DNA of 64,000 nt from Mycobacterium dioxanotrophicus (GTDB lineage Bacteria > Actinomycetota > Actinomycetes > Mycobacteriales > Mycobacteriaceae): NCBI RefSeq assembly GCF_002157835.1, contig NZ_CP020809.1, positions 3,596,001-3,660,000 on the forward strand, written 5' to 3'. Below, piece by piece: positions 34,092 through 42,815 of the stretch (positions within the stretch are counted from its first letter, which is position 1; each line of letters starts with the position of its first letter). Position numbers and translations under genes: made by a program. Below the pieces are notes generated by a model, which searched no databases, was not told where the DNA came from, and was given only the letters and a program-made list of their open reading frames with translations.

Positions 34092-34958
34092 TCAGCCGAC
34101 CTCGGCGGGCACCGGTGCCGTGCGGGCGCCGTTGCTCGTCGCGCCGACACCGGCCACGACCACCAGCGCGATGCCGACCACGCCGAACAGAGCCGGAACC
34201 TGGTGCAGGATGAGTAATCCCATGAGCATCGCGAAGCCCGGTTCCAGGCTCATCAGCGTGCCGAATGCCGCGGTGGTGAGCCGGCGCAGCGCCAACAGTT
34301 CCAGCGCAAACGGGATGACAGGCAACAGGATCGCCAGGCCGAGACCGATCAGCAGCAGCTCTGGGGTGAGTCGGCCGAACGTGGCCGGTCCGGCGGCCAG
34401 GCTGGCGACCAACGCGGCGACCGGCATCGAGATGGCCAGGCCTCGCAGACCGGCCACCTCGTCGCCGACGCGCTGCGTCAGCAGGATGTACGACGCCCAG
34501 CACAATGCCCCTGCCAGGGCGAAGAGCACGCCGATCGGATCGACTGACCCGGTCCACGGCTCGGTCAACAGCACCACGCCGAGCCCGGCCGCGGCCGGCC
34601 ACACAAATCGTCCGCGGCCGCTGCCTTTGGCGACCGCAACACCCAGGGGCCCAAGGAATTCCAGCGCGCTCGCAGTTCCCAGCGGGATCCGTGCCACCGC
34701 CAACATGAACAGGATCGTCACGCCGGCCGTGGCCGCTCCCAGCAGCACGCATGCGACGAACGACGACCGGGTGAAATGAGTGGGGCGGGGCCGGACGATT
34801 GCCAACAGGATCAGACCGGCCCAGGCCAGGCGCAGCCACGCGACACCCACAGCGCCCAGGTCGTCGATGAGCTCGACGGCGATGGCAGCGCCGAGCTGCA
34901 CGATGAGCATCGCCGCGATCGCCATGAAGGCGCCCTGGCGTGCGCTACCGGTGGTCAT
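34092..34958 (-). CDS. EamA/DMT-family exporter (RhtA-like)
   Basis: About 288 residues with ten hydrophobic helices in two EamA halves. Typical parts are VAWLRLAWAGLILLAIVRPR, IPLGTASALEFLGPLGVAV and LRRLTTAAFGTLMSLEPGFA, similar to the threonine/homoserine exporter RhtA. Start 34958 is preferred because the longer form from 35012 begins inside a perfect inverted repeat and adds an unusual tail, but 35012 cannot be excluded. It lies downstream of a TetR gene on the same strand and is probably controlled by it. Confidence 0.8.
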   Translation of the reverse strand: MTTGSARQGAFMAIAAMLIVQLGAAIAVELIDDLGAVGVAWLRLAWAGLILLAIVRPRPTHFTRSSFVACVLLGAATAGVTILFMLAVARIPLGTASALEFLGPLGVAVAKGSGRGRFVWPAAAGLGVVLLTEPWTGSVDPIGVLFALAGALCWASYILLTQRVGDEVAGLRGLAISMPVAALVASLAAGPATFGRLTPELLLIGLGLAILLPVIPFALELLALRRLTTAAFGTLMSLEPGFAMLMGLLILHQVPALFGVVGIALVVVAGVGATSNGARTAPVPAEVG

Positions 34959-34988
34959 TACAGCATTGAACGGCACCGAAATCGTTCG

Positions 34989-35011
34989 TGTCCACGTGAT
35001 ATTTGTGGACA
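34989..35011. promoter_or_regulatory. Inverted repeat TGTCCAC-N9-GTGGACA before the EamA gene
   Basis: TGTCCAC (34989-34995) and GTGGACA (35005-35011) are perfect reverse complements 9 bases apart. The site lies between the TetR stop (35025) and the preferred EamA start (34958). It differs in sequence from the TetR operator at 35666, so either a second regulator binds here or it has another role. Confidence 0.45.
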
Positions 35012-35024
35012 TACCGTTCGGGAT

Positions 35025-35651
35025 TTACTGATGGTCAGCGGGGTGTGATTCGTCTTGGCGCAGGATCGCGGCGTCGACGAGGCTTGCGATGATGTCGTCG
35101 GTGCTGAAATCGCTGAGCCACAAGTTGGGTGAATCGGTGCGGTGCAACATGGCGACACCGTGCAGTGCCACCGACAACGACGCGGCACTGCGGTGCGAAG
35201 CCTGCGTCGGCTCCGACGTGGGGTCGGCACCGCGGCAGGCCAGCAATCCTCGCGTCACGACATCGAGGGCTCGGCGGGCCGCAGGGGCGACCTCTGCGGC
35301 CTGTGTCATCAGTGTGTACCGCAGCGGATAGCGTTGCGCGAATGCGACATACGCCCGGCATCCCAGGATCACGCGATCCCTCGCGGTCTGGCCGGTCTTG
35401 CTCCGTTCGGTGATCTGCGCACAGACCTGCTCCCAGCTGTTCTGCACGACGGCTTGCAGCACCTGGTCGCGGTCTTCGAAATGCGCATAGACCGACGGCG
35501 CCGCGATGCCGGCCTCGCGCGCGATGCTGCGCAGCGACACCTCGGCCTCGGTCTGTGCGACATCGATGACGCGGGTTGCGGCTGACAGAATCTCGTCACG
35601 GAGCAGGCCGCCCTGACCGCGCGAGTTGCGCTGACGTGTGGACCGCGACAT
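35025..35651 (-). CDS. TetR-family transcriptional regulator
   Basis: A 208-residue repressor. The N-terminal HTH runs LLRDEILSAATRVIDVAQ, then VSLRSIAREAGIAAPSVYAHFEDRDQ, with the recognition helix in the second piece. The C-terminal ligand domain resembles TetR_C subfamilies found in mycobacteria (CRAYVAFAQRYPLRYTLM). A perfect 14+14 operator lies 14 bases upstream of its start. It is divergent from a thioesterase gene and upstream of an exporter gene, both likely targets. Confidence 0.9.
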   Translation of the reverse strand: MSRSTRQRNSRGQGGLLRDEILSAATRVIDVAQTEAEVSLRSIAREAGIAAPSVYAHFEDRDQVLQAVVQNSWEQVCAQITERSKTGQTARDRVILGCRAYVAFAQRYPLRYTLMTQAAEVAPAARRALDVVTRGLLACRGADPTSEPTQASHRSAASLSVALHGVAMLHRTDSPNLWLSDFSTDDIIASLVDAAILRQDESHPADHQ

Positions 35652-35665
35652 GTCCGCATCCTAAC

Positions 35666-35695
35666 ACCATAAACTAACAAGTGTTAGTTTATGGT
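35666..35695. promoter_or_regulatory. TetR operator: 14-bp perfect arms in the divergent promoter
   Basis: ACCATAAACTAACA (35666-35679) and TGTTAGTTTATGGT (35682-35695) are exact reverse complements separated by 2 bases. This AT-rich 30-bp dyad lies between the divergent tetR (start 35651) and thioesterase (start 35793) genes. Its size and place are those of an autoregulatory TetR operator. Confidence 0.85.
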
Positions 35696-35792
35696 TCATG
35701 TCGGTGGCGATAGCTGCCAGCGTGATGCACGTCAACTGTACGACTGTTTGCTTATGACTGTAAGGTTAGCCCGGTGTCCCCCAGTGAAAGGG

Positions 35793-36644
35793 ATGACCTT
35801 GACCGAAACTCTGACCGCCACACATCCGTTCACCGATCTGACGAGACTGGAGCAGATCGGCGACGGCACCTACGCGGCATCCGTCGATCCCATCTGGACC
35901 ATCGGCCCCAAGGTGCACGGCGGTTGCATGATGGCTCTGTGTGCGGCCGCGGCGCGGCGAGCCCTCCGCGCCGAGGCCGACCTGCAGCCGATCGCCGTGA
36001 GCGCCAACTATCTTCACGCCCCCGAACCGGGCGACGTGACGCTCAGCGCAACCGTCCGCAAGCGAGGCCGCCAGGTCAGCGTTGTCGACGTCGAACTGTC
36101 CCAGGGCGATATGGTGGCGGTTTCCTCCGCGGTCACCCTCGGGCATCTCGATGTGGCGGAACCTCGCCACCAAGAGCCACTGCCCTTGTCGGACATGGCC
36201 GTCGAACCGTCTGCCGACGCCGTACACGTCACCCCGGCGCACCCCATGGGACAGGTCGTGCATGTCGCGCAGGGTTGCGATCTGCGCATCGACCCGTCGG
36301 CGGCCCTGTTCCTGGCCGGACAACAAGGCGAGCCGATCAATCGAATGTGGCTGCGGCCCTTCGCCCACGACGAAGCCGACCCCGATACCGCGCTGCTGTT
36401 CGCGGTCATGGCCGGTGACATCAGCGCGCCGGTGACGATGAACCGGGGCATGTTCGGCTGGACGCCGACGGTTGCGCTCACCACCTACCTGCGTCGCCGA
36501 CCCGCGCCGGGCTGGATGCGGGTCATGGCGAGCGCCACGGTCATCGGCGAGACCCTGTTCGAGGAGGACCATCTCATCCTCGACGCGGCCGGACAGGTCA
36601 TCGTGCAGAGCCGCCAGCTCGCGATGATCCCGAAGGGACTCTAA
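35793..36644 (+). CDS. Double-hotdog acyl-CoA thioesterase family protein
   Basis: A 283-residue protein of the TesB-like two-hotdog fold. The first half holds IGPKVHGGCMMALCAAAARR, the usual helix after the hotdog strand, and ISVNYL-type strands (IAVSANYLHAPEPGDV). The second half has NRGMFGWTPTVALTTYLRRR. Start 35793 is chosen by homology; a GAAAGG lies very close, so TTG at 35799 is an alternative. The promoter carries the TetR operator, so the gene should be TetR-regulated. Substrate unknown. Confidence 0.8.
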   Translation: MTLTETLTATHPFTDLTRLEQIGDGTYAASVDPIWTIGPKVHGGCMMALCAAAARRALRAEADLQPIAVSANYLHAPEPGDVTLSATVRKRGRQVSVVDVELSQGDMVAVSSAVTLGHLDVAEPRHQEPLPLSDMAVEPSADAVHVTPAHPMGQVVHVAQGCDLRIDPSAALFLAGQQGEPINRMWLRPFAHDEADPDTALLFAVMAGDISAPVTMNRGMFGWTPTVALTTYLRRRPAPGWMRVMASATVIGETLFEEDHLILDAAGQVIVQSRQLAMIPKGL

Positions 36645-36667
36645 GCCGTCCAGCCCTGCGTCCGGTC

Positions 36668-36742
36668 CGTCGTCGAATGGCCAGTTATCGCACGCCGCAG
36701 CGGGAAATCCGTGTCATAACTGGCCATTCACGGAAGACGACG
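36668..36742. terminator. Two-part long hairpin after the thioesterase gene
   Basis: GAATGGCCAGTTAT (36675-36688) and ATAACTGGCCATTC (36716-36729) are perfect 14-bp reverse complements around a 27-base loop. A further CGTCGTC (36668-36674) pairs with GACGACG (36736-36742) after a 6-base bulge, making 21 paired bases. It lies between the thioesterase stop (36644) and the GtrA start (36805), both on the plus strand, so it can end thioesterase transcription. No U-tract is present. Confidence 0.6.
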
Positions 36743-36804
36743 CCGACCCACATCGTTCGCTCGGCGATCACGGTCCCGACACCCGCGACTGCCACGGTGG
36801 ACAT

Positions 36805-37272
36805 GTGGTTACCGAGCCTGATCAACGGTCGGCGGCGGGGCGGTTTCACCGATTCTGCGAACGGGTCATCGGTCGTCTTCCGTTCGGCTTGAGCACGCTG
36901 GTGGCGCCGACCTTCCTCGGCTTCGTGTTGATCAACAGTTTCACCTTCGGCGTGGACCTGCTGGTGTTGACGCTGCTGCGCGGGGCGGTCGGCCTGCCGC
37001 TGCCGGTGGCGGTGACCATGGCGTACGCCTGTGCATTCGCCCTGGCCTACTACCTCAACCGGACGCTGAACTTCCGGTCGCACGCCTCCGTCGGGCCTCA
37101 GGTGGCGGTGTATGTCATGATCGTGGTGATCAACTACGTGGCGTTCATCCTGGGTGTGTCGAGTGGGCTGGCGGCACTGGGCGTCGAGTATCACCTCGCC
37201 AGGATCGCCGCGGGCGCCTGTGAGGCCGTCTACATGTACAGCGCGATGCGGTGGGTGGTGTTCCGCCGGTGA
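36805..37272 (+). CDS. GtrA-like membrane protein
   Basis: A 155-residue protein with four membrane helices, matching the GtrA/DPMS-associated family: VAPTFLGFVLINSFTFGVDL, ACAFALAYYLNRTLNFRSHA, then QVAVYVMIVVINYVAFILG. Such proteins are thought to flip polyprenol-linked sugars or shape glycan export. The start is GTG. No glycosyltransferase gene is adjacent, which is unusual, since GtrA genes often sit beside a GT2 enzyme. It converges on an ABC ATPase gene 7 bases away. Confidence 0.85.
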   Translation: MVTEPDQRSAAGRFHRFCERVIGRLPFGLSTLVAPTFLGFVLINSFTFGVDLLVLTLLRGAVGLPLPVAVTMAYACAFALAYYLNRTLNFRSHASVGPQVAVYVMIVVINYVAFILGVSSGLAALGVEYHLARIAAGACEAVYMYSAMRWVVFRR

Positions 37273-37279
37273 GCGGACG

Positions 37280-38401
37280 TCACCGCAAGCGCTCCCCCGA
37301 GTCGGAATCGAACAGGTACACGCGCTCGGCCGGAGCGGTGAGCGTGACCTGCTGTTCGGGCTCATAGCTTTCCGCGGCAGGGGTTTGCACCACGATGCCT
37401 TCCTCGACACCTGCCACCGTGCTGGTGGCCAGCCCGAACTCCAGCAGGTGTTCGAAATAGGCGACGGTGACCCGGACGCCTTTGTCGGTGTCTGTGCCGA
37501 TCACACAGTCCTGCGGCCGGATCCCGACGGTGACGTTCGTGCCGTCGGCGACCCCGGTCACCGTGGTGTGCAGCGCCCCTGCGCCCGAACCGATCTCGAC
37601 CCGGACCGTGCCGCCCGCCACCCGGGCCACGCCGTGCAGAACATTGATCTGCGGTTCACCGACGAACTGGGCGACGAACAGATTCGCGGGATCGTCGAAC
37701 ACCTCGTCGGGCGTCCCGAACTGTTGCACCACACCGGCATCCATCACCGCGAGCCGATCGGCCAGCGACAGGGCCTCCACCTGATCGTGGGTGACAACGA
37801 TGGTGGTGTAGCCGAATTCACGTTGCAGCACTTTGAGTTCCCGACGCACTCGCTGGCGGGCCGACGCGTCGAGATGGCTCAGCGGCTCGTCGAGCAACAA
37901 CACCGGAGGATTGCGCACCAGCGCGCGGGCCAGCGCCACGCGCTGCTTCTGCCCGCTGGACAGCCCTGCCGGCCGCAGCCCCATCATGTCGTCCATCTCC
38001 AGGCGCCTGCTGATGGAGTCGACCATCTGCTCAGCGCCTTTGACCTTGCGCGCCTTGAGCCCGTACAGCAGGTTCTCCCGCACCGACATCGGCGGGTACA
38101 GCGCGTAACTCTCGAACCCCACGCCGATGCCGCGTTTGGAGGCGGGTAGCTGTGACACCTCCCGTTCGCCGATGCGGATGGAACCGCTGGTCACCGTCTC
38201 CAAGCCGGCGATCATGCGCAGCGTGGTCGTCTTGCCGCAGCCCGACGGCCCGAGCAGCGCCACCAGCTCCCCCGGCCGGATCGCCATGTCGATGCCCTTG
38301 ACCGCCTGGAAGCTCTCGCGGCCCCGCGACGAATAGGTCTTCACCAGCTTGTCCAGCGTGAGGCTCTGCGCCGTCGCGGGTGGTGTCACGGTCGTGGTCA
38401 C
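37280..38401 (-). CDS. Sugar/polyol ABC transporter ATPase (UgpC/MalK-like), copy 2 of the operon
   Basis: A 373-residue ATPase. Walker A is [10 protein letters not shown], signature [15 protein letters not shown], Walker B LLLDEPLSHLD, switch His in VVTHDQVEALSLADR. The C-terminal 130 residues form an MalK-type TOBE regulatory domain. The GTG start overlaps the stop of the preceding ATPase gene by 4 bases. It is the last gene of a six-gene operon with a second, different ATPase, so the transporter probably uses a heterodimeric ATPase. Confidence 0.9.
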   Translation of the reverse strand: MTTTVTPPATAQSLTLDKLVKTYSSRGRESFQAVKGIDMAIRPGELVALLGPSGCGKTTTLRMIAGLETVTSGSIRIGEREVSQLPASKRGIGVGFESYALYPPMSVRENLLYGLKARKVKGAEQMVDSISRRLEMDDMMGLRPAGLSSGQKQRVALARALVRNPPVLLLDEPLSHLDASARQRVRRELKVLQREFGYTTIVVTHDQVEALSLADRLAVMDAGVVQQFGTPDEVFDDPANLFVAQFVGEPQINVLHGVARVAGGTVRVEIGSGAGALHTTVTGVADGTNVTVGIRPQDCVIGTDTDKGVRVTVAYFEHLLEFGLATSTVAGVEEGIVVQTPAAESYEPEQQVTLTAPAERVYLFDSDSGERLR

Positions 38402-39513
38402 TGAGCCGCCTCCAATGCGGAATCGCGCTTGCCGCCGTCCAATCGGCGGGTGTCGCCCGCGCCGGCGGCGAACACATGAACGTCGGAATCGGCCACCGTC
38501 ATGGTGACCTCGGCGCCTTCGCCGACACCTTCGCGGCCGGAGGTGAGCACGACCAGCTGTGTGCCGCCCACCCTTACGGTGAGTTCGACGTTGCGGCCGA
38601 GACGTTCGGCCAGCAGCACCCGTCCGTGCAGCGTGCCTGTGCCTGATGTGACGTGAATATCGCAGGGCCGCAGGCCGACCCGCACCGCATCACCGCGCGC
38701 ACACTCGACGCCCGCGGGCACGGCGATATCGAACGATCTGTCGCCGAGGCGGATCCGGCCGTCGTCGACCACGCCGTCGATCAGGTTGATCTCCGGTTGT
38801 CCCAGCGCTTTCGCCACGAACGTGTCGGCCGGGCGGCGCCAGACCTCCTCTGGTGTGCCGATCTGCACCAGCTTGCCCTCGCGCATCACCGCGATGCGGT
38901 CGCCGAGGGCGAGCGCCTCCTGGTAATCGTGGGTGACGTAGATGGTCGTGGTGTTGCTCATCGCACCGAGCTGCTTGAGTTCTGCGCGCATCGCCGCGCG
39001 TAGCTTGGCGTCCAGGTGGCTCAGCGGTTCATCGAGCAGATAGATGTCGGCAGGCCGCACCAACACCCGACCGAGCGCCACCCGCTGCCGCTGGCCGTTG
39101 GACAGCTCCCGCGGAAAACGCTTCTGCAGATGATTGATTCCCAGAGTGGAGGTGACCTGGTCGATGCGCTCGGCGCGCTCCTGCTCCGAGTACCGGCCGG
39201 TGCGACCGCTTTTCAGTGGCGAGGCCAGGTTCTCGGCCACCGTCTTCTGCGGGTACAGCGCGTAGCTCTCGAATGCCATCGCCACGTTGCGGTGATACGG
39301 CTCCACCTGGGTGACGTCCACCCCGCCGATGTGCACTGATCCCTCGTCGATGTCGACGAGCCCGGCCACCGACTTCAACGTGGTGGTCTTTCCTGCGCCG
39401 CTGGGGCCGAGGATGACGAAGAACTCACCGTCGGTGATGTCCACCGACAGTCCGTCGACCGCTTTGGTCTTGCCGAATCTCTTGTGTAGGTCGGCAATCG
39501 ATACCGTGGACAT
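38398..39513 (-). CDS. Sugar/polyol ABC transporter ATPase (UgpC/MalK-like), copy 1 of the operon
   Basis: A 371-residue ATPase. Walker A is GPSGAGKTTT, signature LSNGQRQRVALGRVL, Walker B YLLDEPLSHLD, switch His in YVTHDYQEALALGDR, and a TOBE tail follows. All catalytic motifs look intact, as in its partner at 37280, so neither is an obvious dead subunit. Its ATG shares one base with the stop of the upstream permease gene. Confidence 0.9.
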   Translation of the reverse strand: MSTVSIADLHKRFGKTKAVDGLSVDITDGEFFVILGPSGAGKTTTLKSVAGLVDIDEGSVHIGGVDVTQVEPYHRNVAMAFESYALYPQKTVAENLASPLKSGRTGRYSEQERAERIDQVTSTLGINHLQKRFPRELSNGQRQRVALGRVLVRPADIYLLDEPLSHLDAKLRAAMRAELKQLGAMSNTTTIYVTHDYQEALALGDRIAVMREGKLVQIGTPEEVWRRPADTFVAKALGQPEINLIDGVVDDGRIRLGDRSFDIAVPAGVECARGDAVRVGLRPCDIHVTSGTGTLHGRVLLAERLGRNVELTVRVGGTQLVVLTSGREGVGEGAEVTMTVADSDVHVFAAGAGDTRRLDGGKRDSALEAAQ

Positions 39514-40391
39514 CAGGCCTTCACCGCCCCGAACGACAGGCCGCGCACCAGGTACCGCTGAATGGTCAAGGCCAGGATCAGCGGTGGGAGCGCGGCGATG
39601 ATGGCGGCCGCTGCGGTCAGGTTGTAATACGCCTGCCCGCCGCCGCCGAGGAACTTGGTGATCGCAACGGTCACCGTGCCGGCATTGCTGTCGGCGAGAA
39701 TCAGCGGGAACACGTAGTTGTTCCACGCGAAGATGAAGGCCAGCAGCGCCGCGGCGGCGATGCCGGGCCGCACGATCGGCAGCGCCACCATGACGAACGC
39801 GCGCCGCCGCGTGTATCCGTCGAGCAGTGCGGCCTGCTCGAGATCCTCGGGCAGGTCCTGGAAGTAGGACCGCAGGATCCACACCACCAGTGGCATGGTG
39901 ACCAGCTGCAGTACCCAGATCATGCCGACCTTGGTGTCGAACAGCCCGATCTGGTTGTAGATCACGAACAGCGGGACGATCACCATGAGCTCGGGCGCGA
40001 AGCGGAACGAGAGCATCTGGAACATCAGGTCATTGGAGCCTTTGTACTGCCACCGGCCGGCAGCGTAAGCGGCGGGGATGCCGATGACCAGTGAAACGAT
40101 CACCGCGCCACCGCAGTTCAGCAGGCTGGTCAGCAGCGAGGCCTTGAAGTCGACGCTGGTCATCTGGGTGCCCTTGTCGGAGAGCACGGTGGCGAAGTTG
40201 GACCATGTCGGGCTGAACGAGAAGTAGGTGGTGGTCTGCTGCTCGGCGTTCTTGAGCGCCAGGATCACCATCCAGGCGATCGGGAACAGTGAGAACACGA
40301 ACCAGAAGACCAGCCCGATGTCGGCGGCCACCGAGCCGATCGACAGGCGCTTCTGTCCCGGGAGCAGTTCGGATCTGTTGAAGAGCCCCAT
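39513..40391 (-). CDS. Sugar/polyol ABC permease (MalG-type)
   Basis: A 292-residue permease with six helices: IGLVFWFVFSLFPIAWMVIL first, and the EAA loop LEQAALLDGYTRRRAFVMVA followed by LPIVRPGIAAAALLAF. It is the CUT1 MalG-side subunit by order and C-terminus. It lies 4 bases after the MalF-type gene and touches the first ATPase gene. Confidence 0.92.
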   Translation of the reverse strand: MGLFNRSELLPGQKRLSIGSVAADIGLVFWFVFSLFPIAWMVILALKNAEQQTTTYFSFSPTWSNFATVLSDKGTQMTSVDFKASLLTSLLNCGGAVIVSLVIGIPAAYAAGRWQYKGSNDLMFQMLSFRFAPELMVIVPLFVIYNQIGLFDTKVGMIWVLQLVTMPLVVWILRSYFQDLPEDLEQAALLDGYTRRRAFVMVALPIVRPGIAAAALLAFIFAWNNYVFPLILADSNAGTVTVAITKFLGGGGQAYYNLTAAAAIIAALPPLILALTIQRYLVRGLSFGAVKA

Positions 40392-40395
40392 GGTG

Positions 40396-41352
40396 TTACG
40401 ACTCCGCTCCGGCAGCTCGGCGCTGCGCCTTGCCCAGCACGCTCACGAGGTAGCGCGCGGTGATGAACACGATGATCCAGAGCAGCAGCATGTAGGTGCT
40501 GCCGCGGGAGTAGTCGAGGTTGATGATGGAGTCTTCGAAGGCCCCGATCTGCAGGGTGCGGGTGGCGACGCCCGGGCCGCCTGCGGTGAGCACGTAGATG
40601 TGGTCGAACACCTTGAGGTTGTCCATGAACCGGAAGATGACCGCGACCAGGATGTAGGGCCACAGCATCGGCAGCATGAGCTTGCGGAACATGTAGGGCC
40701 AACTGGCACCGTCCACTTCCGACGCCTCGAACGGCTCCTTGGGCAGCGACCGGATGCCGGCGAGCACGAGGATGGCGACAAAGGGTGTGAAGATCCACAG
40801 GTCGACGAGGATCACCGACCACAACGCATGCGTCGAGGACAACCAGTCGAACGTGTTGCCCAGTCCCAGAACATGGTTGAGCACACCGAACTGCGGGTTG
40901 AACATCAGCTTCCAGATCACGCCCGCGATGACGGGGGCGATCATCAGCGGCAGGATGAGCACCTTCTCGAAGATCTTGCCGATGATCGACGACCGGTTCA
41001 GCAGGAGCGCGAGGCCCACGCCCAACACTGTTTCGACGCCGGTGGCGACGACCGCGAAGATCAGCGTGACGGTGACGCTCTTCCAGAACACCCGGTCACC
41101 CAGCACGGATTTGAAGTTGTCGAACCAGACGAAGTGCGGATCCGGGTTGACCGCGGCGTAGTTGAGGATGGCGTAGTAGGCGCCGAGGACGAACGGGTAC
41201 AGGATGCCGATGACGATCACCAGCGCAGGGATGGACAGCACGTACGGCCGCAACCGCCGGCGCCAGGCCGGCACTTCCGGCAGGTTGCGTCGGGCCGCGG
41301 CCGCGTGCTGCTCCTGCGATGTGGTCGGCGCTTTCGGAGTCTGAGTTGTCAT
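40396..41352 (-). CDS. Sugar/polyol ABC permease (MalF-type)
   Basis: A 318-residue permease with an extended polar N-terminus and six helices, starting PYVLSIPALVIVIGILYPFV. The EAA loop reads FEASEVDGASWPYMFRKLM followed by LPMLWPYILVAVIFRF. It is the MalF-side partner of the next gene and lies 14 bases after the receptor gene. Confidence 0.92.
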   Translation of the reverse strand: MTTQTPKAPTTSQEQHAAAARRNLPEVPAWRRRLRPYVLSIPALVIVIGILYPFVLGAYYAILNYAAVNPDPHFVWFDNFKSVLGDRVFWKSVTVTLIFAVVATGVETVLGVGLALLLNRSSIIGKIFEKVLILPLMIAPVIAGVIWKLMFNPQFGVLNHVLGLGNTFDWLSSTHALWSVILVDLWIFTPFVAILVLAGIRSLPKEPFEASEVDGASWPYMFRKLMLPMLWPYILVAVIFRFMDNLKVFDHIYVLTAGGPGVATRTLQIGAFEDSIINLDYSRGSTYMLLLWIIVFITARYLVSVLGKAQRRAAGAES

Positions 41353-41366
41353 GTGTGCCAGAGCTC

Positions 41367-42800
41367 CTAGAGGTTGACCTTGGATGTATTCGTCTTGGCG
41401 AGGCTGCGCAGCCGCGTGGCGGCATCGTCACCGCCGTAGATGTCCTGCAGCGCCACGGCCCAGTTCTGGGTCGTGTCGAAAAACTTCTTCTGCGGCGTGA
41501 ACTGGATCTTCGACTCGGCGATGACGGTCTCGAATGCCTGCAGGTAGCCGAACTGGTCGGCCGCCACGCGCTTGAACGTGTTGTCGAACACCGACTTGCG
41601 CACCGGGTCGGCGTAGGTGCCGCCCTCGACGGCCTTGTTCATCGAATCCTTGCCGGTGGCCCACTGGATGAACAGCCATGCGGGCAGCTTGTTGCGAGAG
41701 TTCGCCGACATCGCCCAACTCCACGTCCACAGGTTGGTCTTGTAGTTGCCGTCGGGCCCGGCGGGGCCTGCGTACCAGCCCAGGTTGCCCGCCTCCTTGC
41801 TGGCCCCCGGCTTGTTCTTCGGATAGGTGGCGCTGTCGGCATCGAACACCATCATCGCCTTGCCGTCGCCGAGATCGCCTGTGGCATTGGGATAGTCGTA
41901 GGTGGTCCACGACGTTGGCCCGGCGCGGTGCTGCATGTCGATCCACTTCTTGGTGAAATCGATCGCGATGTCGCTGTCCATCTCCGCGATCAGTTCCGAA
42001 CCGTTGAACTTGTAGTCGACGGCGCCCTCCCGGGTGTACTGCGTCATGAACCCCGGGTGGATGGTCGCCCATGACTTCGAGCCTCGGGTGGAGATGCCGT
42101 AGCGGTTCTCCGAGCGGTCGGTCAGGTCGACGGCCAGCTGGATGAAATCGTCGAGGTTGTCGGGAAGCTTGGTGATGCCGCGCTGATCGAAGTACTTCTT
42201 GTTGTAGGCCACCACGTTGTTCTCGAAGCCCCACGGGATCGCCCACTGGCCACCGGTTCCCAACGGATGGCCCAGCGTGAAGTCCCAGCGCGTCGAGGTC
42301 CGCAAGCCTTCGAAGATGTCCTCGAAGTCATACTCGGCGCTGGTGGCCGAGCTGTTCTTCAGCCACGGGCCGAGATCCTCGATCCACCCGGGCGGCCCGT
42401 ACTGCCAGATGAAATAGGCACCGAGCATGAAGGCGTCGTGCTTGCCGGAGCCGCCCGCCAGCTCGGTGTTGAGCTTGGTGAAGTAGTCGGCCTCGGGCAC
42501 CAGATCGACGTTGACGGTGATGCCGGTGAGTTCGGTGAACTCCTTGATCAGCGGCTGATAGGACAGCTGATAGGGATGGGGCGTCTGCAGGATGTTGATC
42601 GTCGCACCCGAGGCCTTCTTCCAGTCGAAGCCACCGGTGATCGCCTCGGCGCCATTGGGCGCCGACGCCCGGCCACCCACACCGCACGAACTCAGGATCG
42701 GTGCGCTGGCGGCGGCTGCCCCCGCGATGCCCAAGGCCGCCAACATGCTTCGACGCGACAGTTGCGGTCCCGATGAACCGGGACGGACACGTCTGCTCAT
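41367..42800 (-). CDS. Sugar/polyol ABC solute-binding lipoprotein
   Basis: About 477 residues, a CUT1-type cluster-D receptor. The N-terminus has twin Arg (SRRSMLAALGIAGAAA) and a lipobox ILSSC, indicating Tat or Sec lipoprotein export. Mature-protein features are FTELTGITVNVDLVPEADYF, WAIPWGFENNVVAYNKKYFD, and GPDGNYKTNLWTWSWAMSAN. Start 42800 has GGAG 9 bases upstream; ATG 42815, one base before the previous stop, is an alternative. By context with EltD the ligand is probably a C4 polyol such as erythritol or threitol, but this is not shown. Confidence 0.9.
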   Translation of the reverse strand: MSRRVRPGSSGPQLSRRSMLAALGIAGAAAASAPILSSCGVGGRASAPNGAEAITGGFDWKKASGATINILQTPHPYQLSYQPLIKEFTELTGITVNVDLVPEADYFTKLNTELAGGSGKHDAFMLGAYFIWQYGPPGWIEDLGPWLKNSSATSAEYDFEDIFEGLRTSTRWDFTLGHPLGTGGQWAIPWGFENNVVAYNKKYFDQRGITKLPDNLDDFIQLAVDLTDRSENRYGISTRGSKSWATIHPGFMTQYTREGAVDYKFNGSELIAEMDSDIAIDFTKKWIDMQHRAGPTSWTTYDYPNATGDLGDGKAMMVFDADSATYPKNKPGASKEAGNLGWYAGPAGPDGNYKTNLWTWSWAMSANSRNKLPAWLFIQWATGKDSMNKAVEGGTYADPVRKSVFDNTFKRVAADQFGYLQAFETVIAESKIQFTPQKKFFDTTQNWAVALQDIYGGDDAATRLRSLAKTNTSKVNL

Positions 42801-42815
42801 TGCTTCGCGCTCCAT

